From positions 48,968,378 through 49,032,377 of the forward strand of contig CM055103.1 in the NCBI GenBank assembly GCA_029204225.1: DNA of 64,000 bases. Direction: 5' to 3'. Every line of letters begins with the position of its first letter. Within the stretch, counting starts at the first letter, position 1. Made by a program: the position numbers and the translations under genes. The stretch is from Diphasiastrum complanatum (Eukaryota; Streptophyta; Lycopodiopsida; Lycopodiales; Lycopodiaceae). Under the pieces are notes generated by a model that was not told where the DNA came from, did not search any database, and was given only the letters and a program-made list of their open reading frames with translations. Shown one piece after another: positions 31,335 through 44,300 of this stretch.

Positions 31335-32925
31335 GAGTAACTTAACTTTGAATCACATTGGTGCCATGGGACAAATCCCCAATGGACCTTTGTGACTAAC
31401 TTTTACATAACTTGAAATAACTGAAAACTACATATCTATGTGCAGTGCCCATGGCGGTTTAAACTTAGAACTAAATAAGTTAAGCCATTACGGATACTGC
31501 AAAAGCCTAAACTTGATGGGCAAGTTCTACGTTTAAATCCTATCCTGCTTGTATTTTTTAAGATGTTTCGCAGGGTGGCTAGAATATTCCTTGGAATATT
31601 AGCCTACATTATCCCCTCCGTTAAGAACTTGGCGGTCCCACGCCAAGTGCAATGTTAAGACCCCACTCCTTATGGTGCTGGAGGAGTCAAAGTCAGTGCA
31701 TCTTGTAGATGTGAAACTTTTTGTAAAGTGTTGTTCCGTAGGAGGTAAAGCTTTGAAGAAGTACAAGCATCTCCAGAAGATTTGAATTGAAGCAGAGTGG
31801 AGTTGGCTCGTTGATGACTTGCTTCCCATTGCTTATGCAAATGATTCAACGGATGATGTACACGAGCTCAGTATTTCTTGAGACATGATGTGAATGCCAT
31901 GTAAGGGGTTACTGAACGGCAGTGAGATGAAGATGGAGTGGGTGTGATAGATGGTGTTGAAATCTTGGAAGTGGTGAAGGTGGATATATGGAAGTGGCTT
32001 ACTCATTATTGTCTTTTGAAGCACTTTTGGCAGCAGAGGTTTCCCATTTGATGTTTCTTGTAGCTGTTTGAATTCTTCACAGAGTTCAAGAACTCTTCAA
32101 GCGGTCGCGAATGTATGAGGGCGTGTATGGCCTTGTTTTTTTTTTTTTTTGAATGATCAACAAGTTGTTAACGTGTCGTTTTTTTATTTATTTGGATTTA
32201 AGACATGGCTCATTATCATTGTTGAGAACCTCTAACATCCTTGAGTTTGTTGCTTCAAGCGTCGCGAACTTTATCTATGGTATGCTGCAGATGTCATAGA
32301 TTTGTCTGCTTCACGAAGTACTGTAGTTGACAAACTAGAGCAGTGCAGATTGATCCATTGGAGAGGAATGAAGACTTGAGACGAGGATGGGGGAAGTGAG
32401 ATGAAGCTGCAAGATGTAGTATATGGTGGAACATGAGAGAATGAATGGATGTAAAAAAGGAATGAGATGGGTCTTGTGTGTATTTGCATATCTGTCCCTA
32501 ACATAACCAATGCTCTTTGTACAATTCTCCACGGAATCATCATTGCTCGTCTTTGAAAGCTTTGTCATTGAGGTTGTGCGCTCATAGCCTCAATCTTTGA
32601 TTGACTTGAGATTTCTTCAGTTTATGTAGGCCTATGGAATGTCGCTCGCTGATTACTTGTGCTTTTTGTGGCCTCCGCAGATGATTGAATGGATGATGTA
32701 CAACAAAGGTAGTATGGGCTTGAGACATGATTACCACTGCTCAATGTACATTTTGCCAATGAAGCATCGTTGTTGGCATTGGTAGGAACACTTGTCGTCT
32801 GCGTTGGTTTGCACATAGATTTTGCCTTTAATGTGACTTGAGAGCCCTTCACTGGTACAAGCTGCCACTTTATTGATGATTTGATGGCCATGGTGAGGCA
32901 ATTGGAAAAGCGTGGATACTGTAGC
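31335..32925. other. Non-coding stretch with retroelement-like traces
   Basis: No gene recognised. On the minus strand a frame at 31829-31599 ends VLNGGDNVG, reminiscent of the closing residues of some Ty3 polyproteins but too short to call. A T-run lies at about 32137-32150. At about 32926 the sequence switches to Ty3 integrase C-terminal coding. Confidence 0.4.
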
Positions 32926-33101
32926 TGGTCCTCATGTACAAAACCAAGGTGATCAAAGAAAAGTTGAAGCTCACAGGCGAAGGCCCGTTCCGAGTAAAGG
33001 AAATTCTCAGCCATGGAGTCGTGAACCTCGAGCAGTTAGATGGGACGCCATTTGACACGCCCATCAATGGTAGTTGGTTGCACAAGTATCGGCCACCATA
33101 G
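32926..33101 (+). pseudogene. Ty3 integrase C-terminal fragment (same family as the 56-64 kb element)
   Basis: The plus strand reads LMYKTKVIKEKLKLTGEGPF, then VKEILSHGVVNLEQLDG and a natural end WLHKYRPP plus stop at about 33101. It is nearly identical to the integrase tail at 63787-63880 (LMYKTKVIKGKLKFTGKGPY). Everything upstream of this tail is missing, so this is the 3' half of a 5'-truncated element that continues through the 3' ORF to LTR copy B. Confidence 0.85.
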
Positions 33102-33780
33102 TGAAACATATTAGGATGGTGATGACAGGTCACAAAAAGTCCATCTTCAAGGCCATCACACCTAGACCTAGAAAAATCTAGTCAGATCAAGCCAGATCCA
33201 TCAAGATCTAGCAAGATCTGATAAGATCCGACATCATCAAACAAGATCCAAGTAAGATTAGGTCTAGATAGGATCAACCGAAAAGTCAACCGGGAAGCGG
33301 ATCATCAGATTACATCATTCAGCCTCCAAATTTGCAAATCAGAGACATCGAACTCAAGAAAATACAATAAAATAAAGGCAAAATTCACTTGAATTTATGA
33401 ATCAGCTACCAAATGTCCATCAGAAGTCCTAGAGAACTCTCCATAATTAGATCTGATCTGGATGCAAAAGTATACTAGTCTGCAAGAGTTAAGAATCAGA
33501 GAATCTCAAGATCTCATTAAAAAACACTTTTTCCATGATTTTTTGAGCTTCCTTGGGAGTTAACTCTTGAAACTTTGACAGTCACCAGATCTGACCCAGA
33601 TTCATCTATGAAATTCTCTACGAGAGTTACTGATGGAAAAATCATCAATTCTGAGTGTTTATGAGGGTTCAGAAAGGCAAAAACTTCAGAACCCTCATAG
33701 AGCATTAGGATCAGCAAACCAACCTTTGCAAGGGACATAAATGAAATCAGAGCAGTGAATATAGCCTGCCTAGAATTCTC
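33102..33780 (+). other. Post-pol spacer with repeated AGATC words and a leader-like module
   Basis: Just after pol, short words such as CAAGATC recur (33165-33260), as they do after pol in the other copy (63920-64000). At 33553-33633 a segment matches the leader of the 56-64 kb element (AGTTAACTCT, AGATCTGACCCAGATTCA, GAGAGTTACT; compare 58147-58217). A perfect 11-bp inverted repeat lies at 33660-33670/33689-33699. Confidence 0.6.
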
Positions 33781-33789
33781 AAACCCTCG

Positions 33790-35450
33790 GTGATGCCATA
33801 CGACTGGCATACCTTCCTGCTCCACGAGCTTTCCATCGCCATAAAACCTAACATGCACGACCGTATCGCAACAAGACCACTGTTGTGTAATTTTGCTTGT
33901 GCGCTTCTCAAGGAGAAGGTCCGCAGGTTTAACAAATCCAACATTTTGTTTGCCATCATCCCACATACTAGCCTGTACCCACCTTTTGATGCTTCCACTT
34001 CCCATCAACCCACAGTTACTGACACAACAGCTAACAAACGCATGTGTGGCACCGTCCCTTTCTCATCGAGCTCCCCTACTACACCTCTACAACTAACCAC
34101 CACCACTTCTGCCGCCACAACTTCTTCTTTTGTTCAACCCTCCACTACTACTACCATATCTGTCCTTTTTTCCCTATTCCTACCACCTCTACCTTTGTTC
34201 CCATAGTTTCCACTTCTTCCATCACTATCGCTTCGTCCATACCTCCTGCTTCTGCTTCTACCCCCCTCTTTCAGATCAACCCTCTCGACTCTCAGCTCTC
34301 TCTTGATGCCCTGTCATGTATGCAATTCATCAACCTTTTGCCGCCTCGCCAAGTTTCCTCACCCCCCTCATCATCATCCATATTCGAAATCACCCTCCAG
34401 TTCCCTTTCATTCCTCCTGTTCCTTCTTTTGGACAATCTGTTCTTACACAACTCCTCTCACACCCCCCACATCTCCTGTGAAGGCTGCCAAGGGTGACAA
34501 ACCATTTCCCGATGATGCATTTGTACAGACAAAATTTGTATCATCACCCCTTCGTATTGATCCCACTACGCCAGAGGGTATGGTGCCGCTAGAGAACCTG
34601 ATGAAGACGATGACACCGACGTGCATGGTGTTGGTGCACAAGATCAGGAGCCCCAGGACACCTCAGGAGCCGACACCCAGGGGCAAGACATAGGCCAAGA
34701 TACGAGCTAGACACAAGCCTCATCCTCGCAGGGCTCGATATCAAACTTCGCCAGCTGCACGTTCAGAAAGCCAACCTCGATAGAGGATGAAATCAATTCC
34801 TATCTGGCGTAGTTCCCACATGAAAGCTCGCGCGGCGGCTGACAACTCTCAGTGACAATAAAGAAGATCAAGGGCAATGAGTTGGCCTATATTCCAACCT
34901 TAGGCGCTCAGCCAGCATGGAGAAAAAGGCTATTTGAATCGGACCCTACTACCATCAGGACATACGTTATCAGTCCTCAACAGTTACAGATCAACGCCCA
35001 CTACCTCCCCTACCCACGTCGATCTAAATTGGCGGAGTGTGGCACCCCCCTAGACCAAATCACGATCCACACAAGCAATTGGCCGAAGATAGAGTCACAG
35101 TATGGGTGGAAGATGGACGTAGACGCTAGAAGGGCTCTTGTTCAGTTTTCACAACAATTTCTCACCTGCCCAAATTAAACAGTTCGCTCAGCCGCAACAT
35201 ATGCCTGGGACTTAGAATATCTAATGGGCGTCCCCACAAAATGGGATGATTTTTTGCCAACCATTTGTTTTGATTCGAATACCGCCCTGGTCTCAGAAAA
35301 GTTAAAGATCAACTACCAGTGGTGTGAGTGTATTATAGAGCGGGCTTACTTGGCGATCCCTGGCCAAGTAGATTTCAGCAATGGATCGACCAAGCCCAGT
35401 TAACCGGTGCAAATAAGTCATTCCTTACTCCGAAAAACAAGAAAAGTCTA
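33790..35450 (+). pseudogene. 3' ORF of a Ty3 element, degenerate
   Basis: Between pol and the 3' LTR the plus strand holds a broken coding region: VMPYDWHTFLLHELSIAIKP and CNFACALLKEKVRRFNKSNI (about 33783-33950), a long Ser/Thr/Pro-rich part (34000-34480), then AYIPTLGAQPAWRKRLFESD and YGWKMDVDARRALVQFSQQF (34880-35160), and after a stop YAWDLEYLMGVPTKWDDFLP (about 35195-35260). Frameshifts and stops separate the parts. Position and first block recall the extra 3' ORF of Athila/Tat-type plant Ty3 elements, whose function is unknown; similarity to a plant-transposon domain of the Transposase_32 kind is a guess. No signal peptide or membrane segment is evident. Confidence 0.5.
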
Positions 35451-35571
35451 GCATGACTGGAATTCATGGAAGAAGTCACTGGATATCTCATCCACCAAAG
35501 GCGCACGAGGCAAACCTTGTACTGAACCGACAGAGTGCCGAGGGATTGGCACTACTTCAGGCCGTGGGTCC

Positions 35572-36318
<747 letters not shown>

Positions 36319-36377
36319 CATCTTATCAAAAAGTGTGAGGGAGATTTAGTCATGTTATTGTCCAAAAATAACCAAAA

Positions 36378-36725
36378 TTGGCAAGATTTGATTGTAAGTA
36401 GATTTTAGATCATCTTATCTTCATTCCAACTTTGTGAGGGAGTGCTAGAACTGAGATTATAAGTCCATTTGTTGGATTAAAAATCTAATTTGAGTGAAAC
36501 ACTACAAGAGAGAGACCTTAGTGAGTTTCTAGAGACAATCAAATCCATTTCTTGGCAAGATTTGTTTGCAAGTAGTTTTCATTTCATCTTACCTTCATTC
36601 CAACTTTGTGAGGGAGTGATAGAACTGTGATTATAAGTCCATTTGTTGGAATAGAAATCAAATCTGAGTGAAACACTACAAGTGTGAGACCTTTGTGAGT
36701 TTCAAGTCAATCAAATCTATTTCTT
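36378..36725 (+). repeat. Tandem duplication, 174-bp period, in a Copia leader
   Basis: Two diverged copies (36378-36551 and 36552-36725) share TTGGCAAGATTTG, CATTCCAACTTTGTGAGGGA and GTGAAACACTACAAG. They lie directly upstream of a Copia gag start at 36748, so they are part of its 5' leader. Confidence 0.85.
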
Positions 36726-36747
36726 GTTTGTAGAAGTCATTAGTAAG

Positions 36748-37065
36748 ATGGGATCTGCTGGAGCATACCTTCTAGAAGCTAGTGAGAGATTGAACTCTAC
36801 AAATCATGCTATTTGGAAGGTTAGGATGGAGTCACTTTTGGTGCTCCAAGACGTTTATGAGTTTCTGATTGAGGATGAAGATGAACGTCTAGGTGCAAAG
36901 GAATTAGTGAGATACAAAAAGAGATATAGGATAGCACTTCATTGTGTAAAAATGAATGTGAGCAATGATTTTTTGAGGGAAGTATCATCATGTAAAAGTT
37001 AATTGATGCTTTCAAATCTCCATTTACCACGTTGTCTAAGGTATAATTTTTGAAAGTTTCTAGCA
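36748..37065 (+). pseudogene. Ty1/Copia gag N-terminal fragment
   Basis: From the ATG at 36748 the frame reads MGSAGAYLLEASERLNSTNH, AIWKVRMESLLVLQDVYEFL and VRYKKRYRIALHCVKMNVSN, a DUF4219/UBN2-type gag start, ending at a stop at about 37002. A shifted frame continues briefly with IDAFKSPFTTLSKV. The remainder of the element is missing; at about 37100 the sequence changes to an inverted Ty3 protease fragment. Confidence 0.8.
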
Positions 37066-37146
37066 TCTCGTGAACTAGCTCCCGGCGAGATTCCTCCTTC
37101 AACAGGTTAATCTTAGCACAATCTCACCAAAGTTTCTAGCATCTCT

Positions 37147-37700
37147 TCAACTATGTCTTGAATATGCTGCTAACCATGCCACATTGATCATGTTCACCTT
37201 GTAAGTTATAGGCATGTCTAGGGTGTATCCCTTGGGAGAAGAAGTGCTGGGTTCTGAATCCAAATCCGGTTGACACCACGTTTGCCTAGCCATACAGTCA
37301 ACTGTGGCTAATGCTTCCGTCCAACGCACAATGTCATATTGAGAATCATAATGACCACCCTTAACTGGTCTTGGGCGATCAATTCTATTGTTTGTGGTGG
37401 AGGAGTTGTCATCACCCTTAGGAGTAATAGTTTTCACCATCCAAGTGGTTGGATCCACCTTTACTGCCTGTTCTCCATCTTTAAAGGTGAGTTTTCTTGT
37501 TCGCTAGTTGTGAACTAGTTGCACGAGTCTCAACCAAGGTCTTCCCAATAGAACTCGATAGGTGGAAGGAGACTCTAGAATTTCCATCACCACGAAGATG
37601 ATCACAAATTGCACTCCTGCTATCTTCACTATAATATCTTCAACTACACCTTTTGGTTTAACGCAAGACTGGTCAACTAGTTTGATAGTAGATGAGCTAT
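37147..37700 (-). pseudogene. Ty3 protease-region fragment, inverted
   Basis: The minus strand encodes KLVDQSCVKPKGVVEDIIVK, YRVLLGRPWLRLVQLVHN, then VDPTTWMVKTITPKGDDNSS and YTLDMPITYKVNMINVAWLA. It corresponds block for block to 60700-61200 of the 56-64 kb element (SCVKPKGVVADIPVK, VDPTTWAVKPIAPE, YTMDTPITFGVNMINVAWL). One in-frame stop follows LVHN. It is a separate copy of the family in opposite orientation; catalytic residues lie outside the retained part. Confidence 0.8.
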
Positions 37701-37854
37701 GGAACTATGGGTGCATTTGTTGGGATGAGTCACATAATAATGTATGTGTTTGTTTGGGTTCATCACATGGTGTATTAATCGGATGCAAAGATATTCATAG
37801 GTTTTGCAAGGATGTAGGTATGACGAAGGAAAATTTCACAAGGAGGAGGAGGAT

Positions 37855-37887
37855 GGGGGGGGGGGGGGGGGGGGGGGGGGAGGGGGG
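37855..37887. repeat. Poly-G tract
   Basis: 26 consecutive G residues (37855-37880), an A, then six more G. It could form G-quadruplexes and is prone to length error in sequencing. Confidence 0.9.
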
Positions 37888-40574
37888 CTATTGGCGAAGG
37901 CACCATGATTCATGTGATTCTATTTTGGAGTGCCAAAAGCCTTCACATGATACATGTGATACTTAGTGGCATCAAAGGAATCACTATCTTCATACTTTGA
38001 AAATTTTGCACCAACTTCAATAGGTGTAGATGATACCTTACTATGTTTTATGCGAAATATCTTGAGTAGTTCAGCAACGTACTTTATTTGGCCACTTTAG
38101 TCTAAATTCTATCCACAATTTCTTGTAGATAATAGTGCTTCTTGGTACAAATATTACATTCCAAATTCCAAGCCTTATCCGAGTAGTAATTCACTTGATT
38201 ATAAGTAGTCCTTCAAAAAATAATTTCCATGCCGGAAGGATCATATGAATTTTATCTGATGTCCAAATATGAGAAATTTAAAAGAAAGTAAGGGTTCTTT
38301 TAAAAAGTGGGAAATAGTTTTTTAAGGGTTCTCTGATTTTGTAAATTATGAGTACCATTAATGGGTCTAGACTAAATCTCAAAAATTTTCAAAATAGCCT
38401 TCATTTAACCAATGATCTAATTGTTCCCATATCGCGAATAGGTACTCAAACTTACCATTGATAATCAGATCTTTACAGTCCTAGAATTCCCTTCTGAAAT
38501 TACTGATGTCCCATACCACCAGCTGTTCCTTCTAGACAATCCTTAATCGCCCTATCTGATATTCTAGATATCCGAAGAATCAATCTAGAATTCCTATACC
38601 AAGTATAGGCACATACCATTATAACCAAACACTGGAGAATCCATAAATTATTTCCAAATATGAAAGAATGATCCAACCATAAGGTTCCACACATGGATTA
38701 CCGTCACATTTTAGGTATCTTGGTTAGTGAAACTTTATCAATCAAGGAACCTTATCCTTAAAAGAAAGCCATTTACTGTACTAACAACTTGAATGTGATC
38801 CATACATTCCTTATTCATTTAAATCATATAAAAATTTACGGTCATTCTCATGGTCATACCTGATATCAAACAAGAATTCAATTAAATGAAATCCATTAAA
38901 CAATTTTACTACAGAGTTACTCCATAACTGGTATTATGCAACTTTTCCACATGATTAACAAGAAATCCAAATTAAATAACACAAATTCATTTACTAACTC
39001 AGGTGTCTTTTTTTCTTCTTCCCTTTTTCCTGGAAACTAGAAAAACCTAGCACAAAAGTAATAAGTTCAGTTTCATGCATGCAAAGCTTCCAATGTTCAA
39101 AAAGTGACTGCAAAGGTAGACTTCCACGCTCAAAATAGCAGGCGAGTCTAGGAAAAGATTGAACTACCTGCAAGCTATCAATTATCAGATCAACCAACCA
39201 TGGCTTCACGACTGAATCAACCATCAGGTTCAAAACACTGGTTGGGATCTACAATCATTTTTCAGAAATCCAATAGTTTTGGATCCATCACTAGGTTTGT
39301 ACAAGTATTGTCTACTCCAAATTGTTATAACTGACTTTCCATGCTTAAACCATTTATCAAGCAATCAAAACTTAAAAAGTCACACAATTCTAATATAGGG
39401 AATACATAGTTCTTGCAAAGAGCGTACTACTCCTAGCCTCATAATCTTATTGTTAATAGAGAGTTTCACATGCAATTCCATTCTATCGTCAGAAATTGCA
39501 GAATCCACAGGAGGATTAGAGTAAATAGCTCACAATCCTCAACATCCAATTTGTTAGATTCAAATTCTTTTAGTTGTAGATAGTTTGTTCATCAATAGGC
39601 ATAGCTACATCTACTTGAATCCGACACCAACATCATTATGGACATTTGCATAACATTAAACCTCCATTAACATGCAGATTCAAGCTATAAGTAACTCTGA
39701 TTTGCACATGCAAAATTTCCAATTGATTGAAAGCTTTCCCAACAATAGAAAATTACAAAAGAGTTCATACTAATTCTTAGGATCATTATCAAATCCAACC
39801 AAGTAGAAGAGCACTCTACCACCAAATTTTGACAAGCATGCATCTACCGAAATTATAATTTCCTTGAGAAAATAATAGCACTCCAAACTGGGATGACCAC
39901 TAGGGAAAACCCCTAAGATGAGGATAGGAGAACACAACAAGAGAGACTATGGAGCCAAACTGCCCAACCAAACCTAGATCAAACCTGGATCTAGCCCCCA
40001 CGCCATGCCATGTGAAAGCAAGAGAAGAAGAGAGCAACTGGTAACCTAAAATCAAAGTTGTGGATGGGAGAATCCCTATCTCAATATATAGAGAGTAGAG
40101 TCATGTGCATGAATCCATGCAATCCCCATGTAGGTCAACTATAAATAGGTCACAACTCTTCATGCATTCCTCCTGCCTATATCAGACACACGTACATGCA
40201 CTACTCCATATGTCTCAATTAGAGTGTCTGGGTCCTCTCAAGGTAATTAGTCACAAAGAGGCCTTGACATGGAATTAATCTCGGTGTGACCAACAATCTC
40301 GAACACTGGAGGGCTGGTCTACCATATTAGGACTATTCCATGTCCTTAGTTGAATATGGGCATAACACAATGCCTTTGATTTGACACTCTTCTCCGAGTC
40401 ACATGTTCTACCTTGTTGCTTCCTTCAATCATGATTAACTGATGGAACCAATCTCAGTTGCTATTCATGTGTCTTGTAGTCCATCAATCCGTATATACCA
40501 ACAAGATTCATCATTACATTGAGATGACAATACATTGATAAAGATGTTTAAAGTCTCGCCATTTCAATCCTCAA
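37888..40574. other. Non-coding stretch
   Basis: No gene recognised over about 2.7 kb. Short frames (38500-38694, 38994-39233, minus) have no known motif. It is probably the decayed body of the minus-strand Copia element whose gag is at 40575-41400, but no pol motif could be read. Confidence 0.4.
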
Positions 40575-41400
40575 AAAGATGTAACTTACCTTGCTTGACA
40601 TTGGTTATCCTTTTCTTGCACTCCTTTGCCCAATGTCAAGGCTTATGGCAATAGAAGCATTTACCTTTCTTCTTCTTCTTGCTTGAAGATTTTGCTTGAT
40701 CACTAGAAACATTCTTGTTTCACTTCTTCTTCTTCTTCCGCTTGCCTTTTCCTTTCACCATTAAGGCTTTGTCTTCATTGCCCTTGATTTGGCTCTTATA
40801 AACTTTTCATTGTTGCTCTTCTTGTAGCATAATCCTGTGCAGCTCCTCAAATGCAGGAACTCTCCCTCGCTGCAAGGTTTGAAATTCTTCTCTCAATCCA
40901 TTTAGCCAAGTTTGAACAAGTTCCATGTCCCTTACCGCTTGTAAAATGGAATGGAGTTAATCATGCAATGTCCTTATGTGCATGAAATAGCTTGTCAAAT
41001 TCTCATTGGCCTCCATCCTGCTATTAGTCATTTTGCTTCTGAGGAACAAAATGCGTGAAGGATTCGTAGTCTAATATTGTCTTCTTAGCACATCCATGCT
41101 TGTCTTGGGGTAGTAGTAGCATCACTTATATGCACAATCACATGGTCCTTTACTAATAGATTAATAATGGTGAGAGCCCTTCTTGCCTTTTTGTTGTATG
41201 CCTTTACATCGGCTTCAATCAAGGGATAGACTTCCTCACCTGTAATGACCGCCCAAATTTCCTTCTCCATGAGAATATTTTTGAGCTTGAACTTCCAAAC
41301 ATTGTAATCGGATATGTCATGGAGCTTCTCCCTACGAAATAATGCTCCTCATAGAGTTCACTAGCTAGCTGCTGCAAAAAAATTGGAGCTATTTGACCAC
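40575..41400 (-). pseudogene. Ty1/Copia gag, degenerate, with a stop inside the zinc knuckle
   Basis: Minus-strand blocks: MEKEIWAVITGEEVYPLIEA, NKKARRALTIINLLVKDHVI and TTTPRQAWM (41270-41090), further UBN2-like helix debris, a Lys-rich linker (about 40720), and a knuckle CFYCHKP-stop-HWAKEC (about 40655-40615) where the position usually held by Gly is TGA. Frameshifts separate the parts. Closely related to the gag at 9817-10540 (compare RKALTFINLLVKDHI). Upstream on the same strand lie a leader, a tRNA-Met-like primer-binding site and an LTR. Confidence 0.8.
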
Positions 41401-42388
41401 AAAAAGCCCCTTTAACAAGGGTTATTAGGAGGAAGAAGAAAATGTACTAAAGTCTCATATTGAAGTTATTTAATACTTCAAAGGCTAGGGACCCTTTCAG
41501 CCTTTCTAACTGAATATTTTTATTGGAAAGATTTCAAAATGGCCCTTCAACACCCTTTGGACCCACTTCATGCCCATCTAACGGTTCGACCTGATCTAAT
41601 GGCCCATGTTGCTCCTCGAGCATTCCATCCTAGCCATCAATTGATGCAAGGGCCTATCCGATGACATCACTGTACTGGTGCATTGAAACCAGCTCCTATG
41701 GCCGCTGGCACTCTCCTACTAGCGCACCTTCCTCGTTGTGGGCGCGTGTGACTGCCCACGGCCCCTCCTCTCTTCTTCTTGTACCTTTTCTACCTTTTCC
41801 CTAATGGGGTTTGCAACTATGGCTGGCACCTACAGGTTGCTACTCCTCCTCCTCCTCAGATCCCTTGCCTATCACAACCATCTACCATCAATATCCTTAT
41901 ACCAAGGACCCCTCCATCAAAGCTTTATAGATCAAAATGACGCTCTACAAAGAAAGATCTCGGATTTTCTCTCTGTAAACTCTTGCCTTGAGAAGAATGG
42001 AGGTTTCTTGGACTTCACTCAGACTATATCTGAGCTTTGTCTTGCAGTTAACTATCTGCCCCATTGAGGTTGCCCTATCTTAGGCTCTTTGTTGGAATTT
42101 ATAGCTTGTCAAGTGGTGTCCAATTGACCGCAAACAGTAACTTTTTACAAAGGTTATGGCTAACCCAAGAGAACTTAGAAATGTCTGGCTTTCTCCTCCT
42201 TGCACCGAATCGATCCCTATGAGTTGCTTATTGCTTGCACTTGCAACTCTTCTGCAAATTCCAAGGCCCCAGCCCCAAATCTATAATTAGGTCTTTTAGC
42301 ATGTATTCGACTGCTTGAAGCCAACCTTACTGGCTCTTCAAATTTGTTTGAAATTTGTCTATGTAGCAACAAACCTCCCCTCACCATG
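41401..42388 (-). other. Leader of the minus-strand Copia element
   Basis: No convincing coding on either strand; a 109-codon plus frame at 41738-42067 begins in locally GC-richer sequence and has a Leu-rich stretch but no recognised family. Position between the gag and the primer-binding site makes it the leader. Confidence 0.5.
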
Positions 42389-42693
42389 GCTTTGATACCA
42401 CTGACCGGATTTAGAGATCTGCAATTATGCTACCAATCATCATGAGCTATCAAGCACCCACAAGCTATTTAGAAAGACAAAATATTCAAGCAAATTGAAA
42501 GTGTGTCCAATTCTCTCTTCAATGTAGCTACTATTTACATAGAGTTTTCCTTCTTGAGAGAGTTCTACATGGCAAGGCTTCCATCGACTGGACCAAGTCC
42601 CAACAACAAATGTACACACGTCCTTGTATATGTCTCATGATTATACAGTGCACATACATGACATACTATAATCATGACAAGGATGTGTGTACA
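42389..42693 (-). mobile_element. 5' LTR and primer-binding site of the minus-strand Copia element
   Basis: GCTTTGATACCA (42389-42400; minus strand TGGTATCAAAGC) is a tRNA-Met-type primer-binding site, separated by one base from an LTR of about 292 bp. On the minus strand the LTR starts TGTACACACATCC (42693) and ends AATCCGGTCA (42402). Its first 83 bp form a long imperfect hairpin (42611-42693). Confidence 0.6.
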
Positions 42694-44300
42694 CTGTTAG
42701 AATTGGAAAGAAATGCATTGGAAGATTTCTACAGTCGTAGTAAACTTCAGCTTTTAATTCCAACTCAAATATAAGATAATATCTATTTAAGGAACATTTT
42801 TCCATGCTCAATCATAAAAGAAACTTCTATGCAAATAAAAATGAATGGAAGATGGGATAGCCTTTATTTCTTGGGCATTTAGCTACTACAAACACAAAGT
42901 TACATTTTTTTTTGTAACTTGCTCAAGTTAATAACTTTGAAATGATAAGGATTTTGCACTAATTGTAGTGATGGTCGAAGGGGGGTGAGATGCACAAATA
43001 AGTTGATCACTTGCTAGGCTTTGTCATGGCTACTTTTCACTTGTAATGTGTACCATTTGTTGCGTAGAGTCGAGATCTACAATTTTGGTTTTTCATCTTT
43101 GATTTTTTGTCTCTCTTTTTATGATTTTCAAGCTCAATGACCTATAGACCATAAAGAGTTCTCACTCTCCTTCTTCACAATAGATAGAGCTCATTGAGAC
43201 ACACCTAGAATGAAGAGGTCACGTGAGAAATTTGTCAATTTTTTTTTTTTTTGAGAATTTACCGCCTTTTTTGTGACTCACTTGTTCAATAACTTTCAAT
43301 TTGTGAGAAATTTGCACTTGTCACCTTCACAAAAAAATAATCAAGGGATGAATTTACGCATGTATGTTTTTTTTTTTTCTTTTGTAGATTTTTGTGATTG
43401 TTTGGAAGATTTTAATACACGTTAGTTTCACTCACCATGTGTACCATACACTTGTTAGAGTCAAGATCTATAACTTTTGCTTTTTTTAGTTAGAATTTCT
43501 TTTTATTGGTGAGTCATCGGTGAGTCACAATTTTTCTTTTTGTTGCACAAATGCATAATACTTTTTCTAGACACTTCATTCCACTCCAATATGCATAAAA
43601 CAAAAAAAAAAAAAAATCGCTCCAAACATATGAAAACTAGTGAAATTAACAAAAAAACATGGATCAAATCACAAAAGATGGTAAGATTATTGCAATGACA
43701 ACCCTTAGCTTCTTCATGAAGGTGCCAACTGTAGCACAATTCTTGGCAAGCTATAGAGAGCATGCAAGAACAATGCTTGTATCATTAGTGTCATTTGGTG
43801 TAGGGACCTGGCTCAATCTATTGAGGAGCTATTATGGAGCTCTCCTTGTATCAAGCTCACCAGAACAAGTAAATAATGAAAAGCTTATGCACAAAAAGAC
43901 ACTATCTACACCCTAAGGTTGTTCTTACAAACAGAGACCGGAAGATTAAACGATTGAAACCTAAACTAAACAAAACTTTAAAATGCTAAGATCCAACCAA
44001 AAGCAATTAAATCTACTCTACATGCAAAACATAACATAAACGGGGAAAACTAATCAAAACTATAACTTAATGTAGACAGAGCCTTTTATGTGGCATCATG
44101 TCTCATTGGTCCACTTACTAATGTTATAGTCTTTCTAATCTAACTACTGCCTACCCACATGGTGCAAGTTTTTTATTTCCTACATACTTTAGCTAGTGAG
44201 CTAACATGCTAGTTAGGACCTAAGCCCAACTTATTTACTATGAATGCACTACTAATCTATTGTGGGCCCCATGCACTGGAGTTACATATGACAAATATTG
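42694..44300. other. Non-coding stretch with a diverged duplication
   Basis: Segments containing TGTACCAT and AGAGTCRAGATCTA recur near 43050 and 43440. A plus frame at 43659-43916 (with TLSFFMKVPTVAQFLASYRE and a hydrophobic stretch) is of unknown origin. No gene can be supported. Confidence 0.4.

Noticed and set aside
31599-31829. Minus frame ending VLNGGDNVG as a Ty3 polyprotein end
   Set aside because: Only the last few residues resemble such ends; nothing upstream on that strand supports a polyprotein.
33517-34008. 163-codon open frame on the minus strand
   Set aside because: It runs antisense to the Ty3 spacer and 3' ORF, matches no domain, and its region is explained by plus-strand homology to another copy's leader.
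37562-37966. 134-codon plus-strand frame with a Gly run
   Set aside because: Antisense to the inverted Ty3 protease fragment and extended through the poly-G tract.
43659-43916. 85-codon plus-strand frame with a hydrophobic stretch
   Set aside because: No recognisable family, no upstream or downstream gene context; kept only as a note in the intergenic entry.
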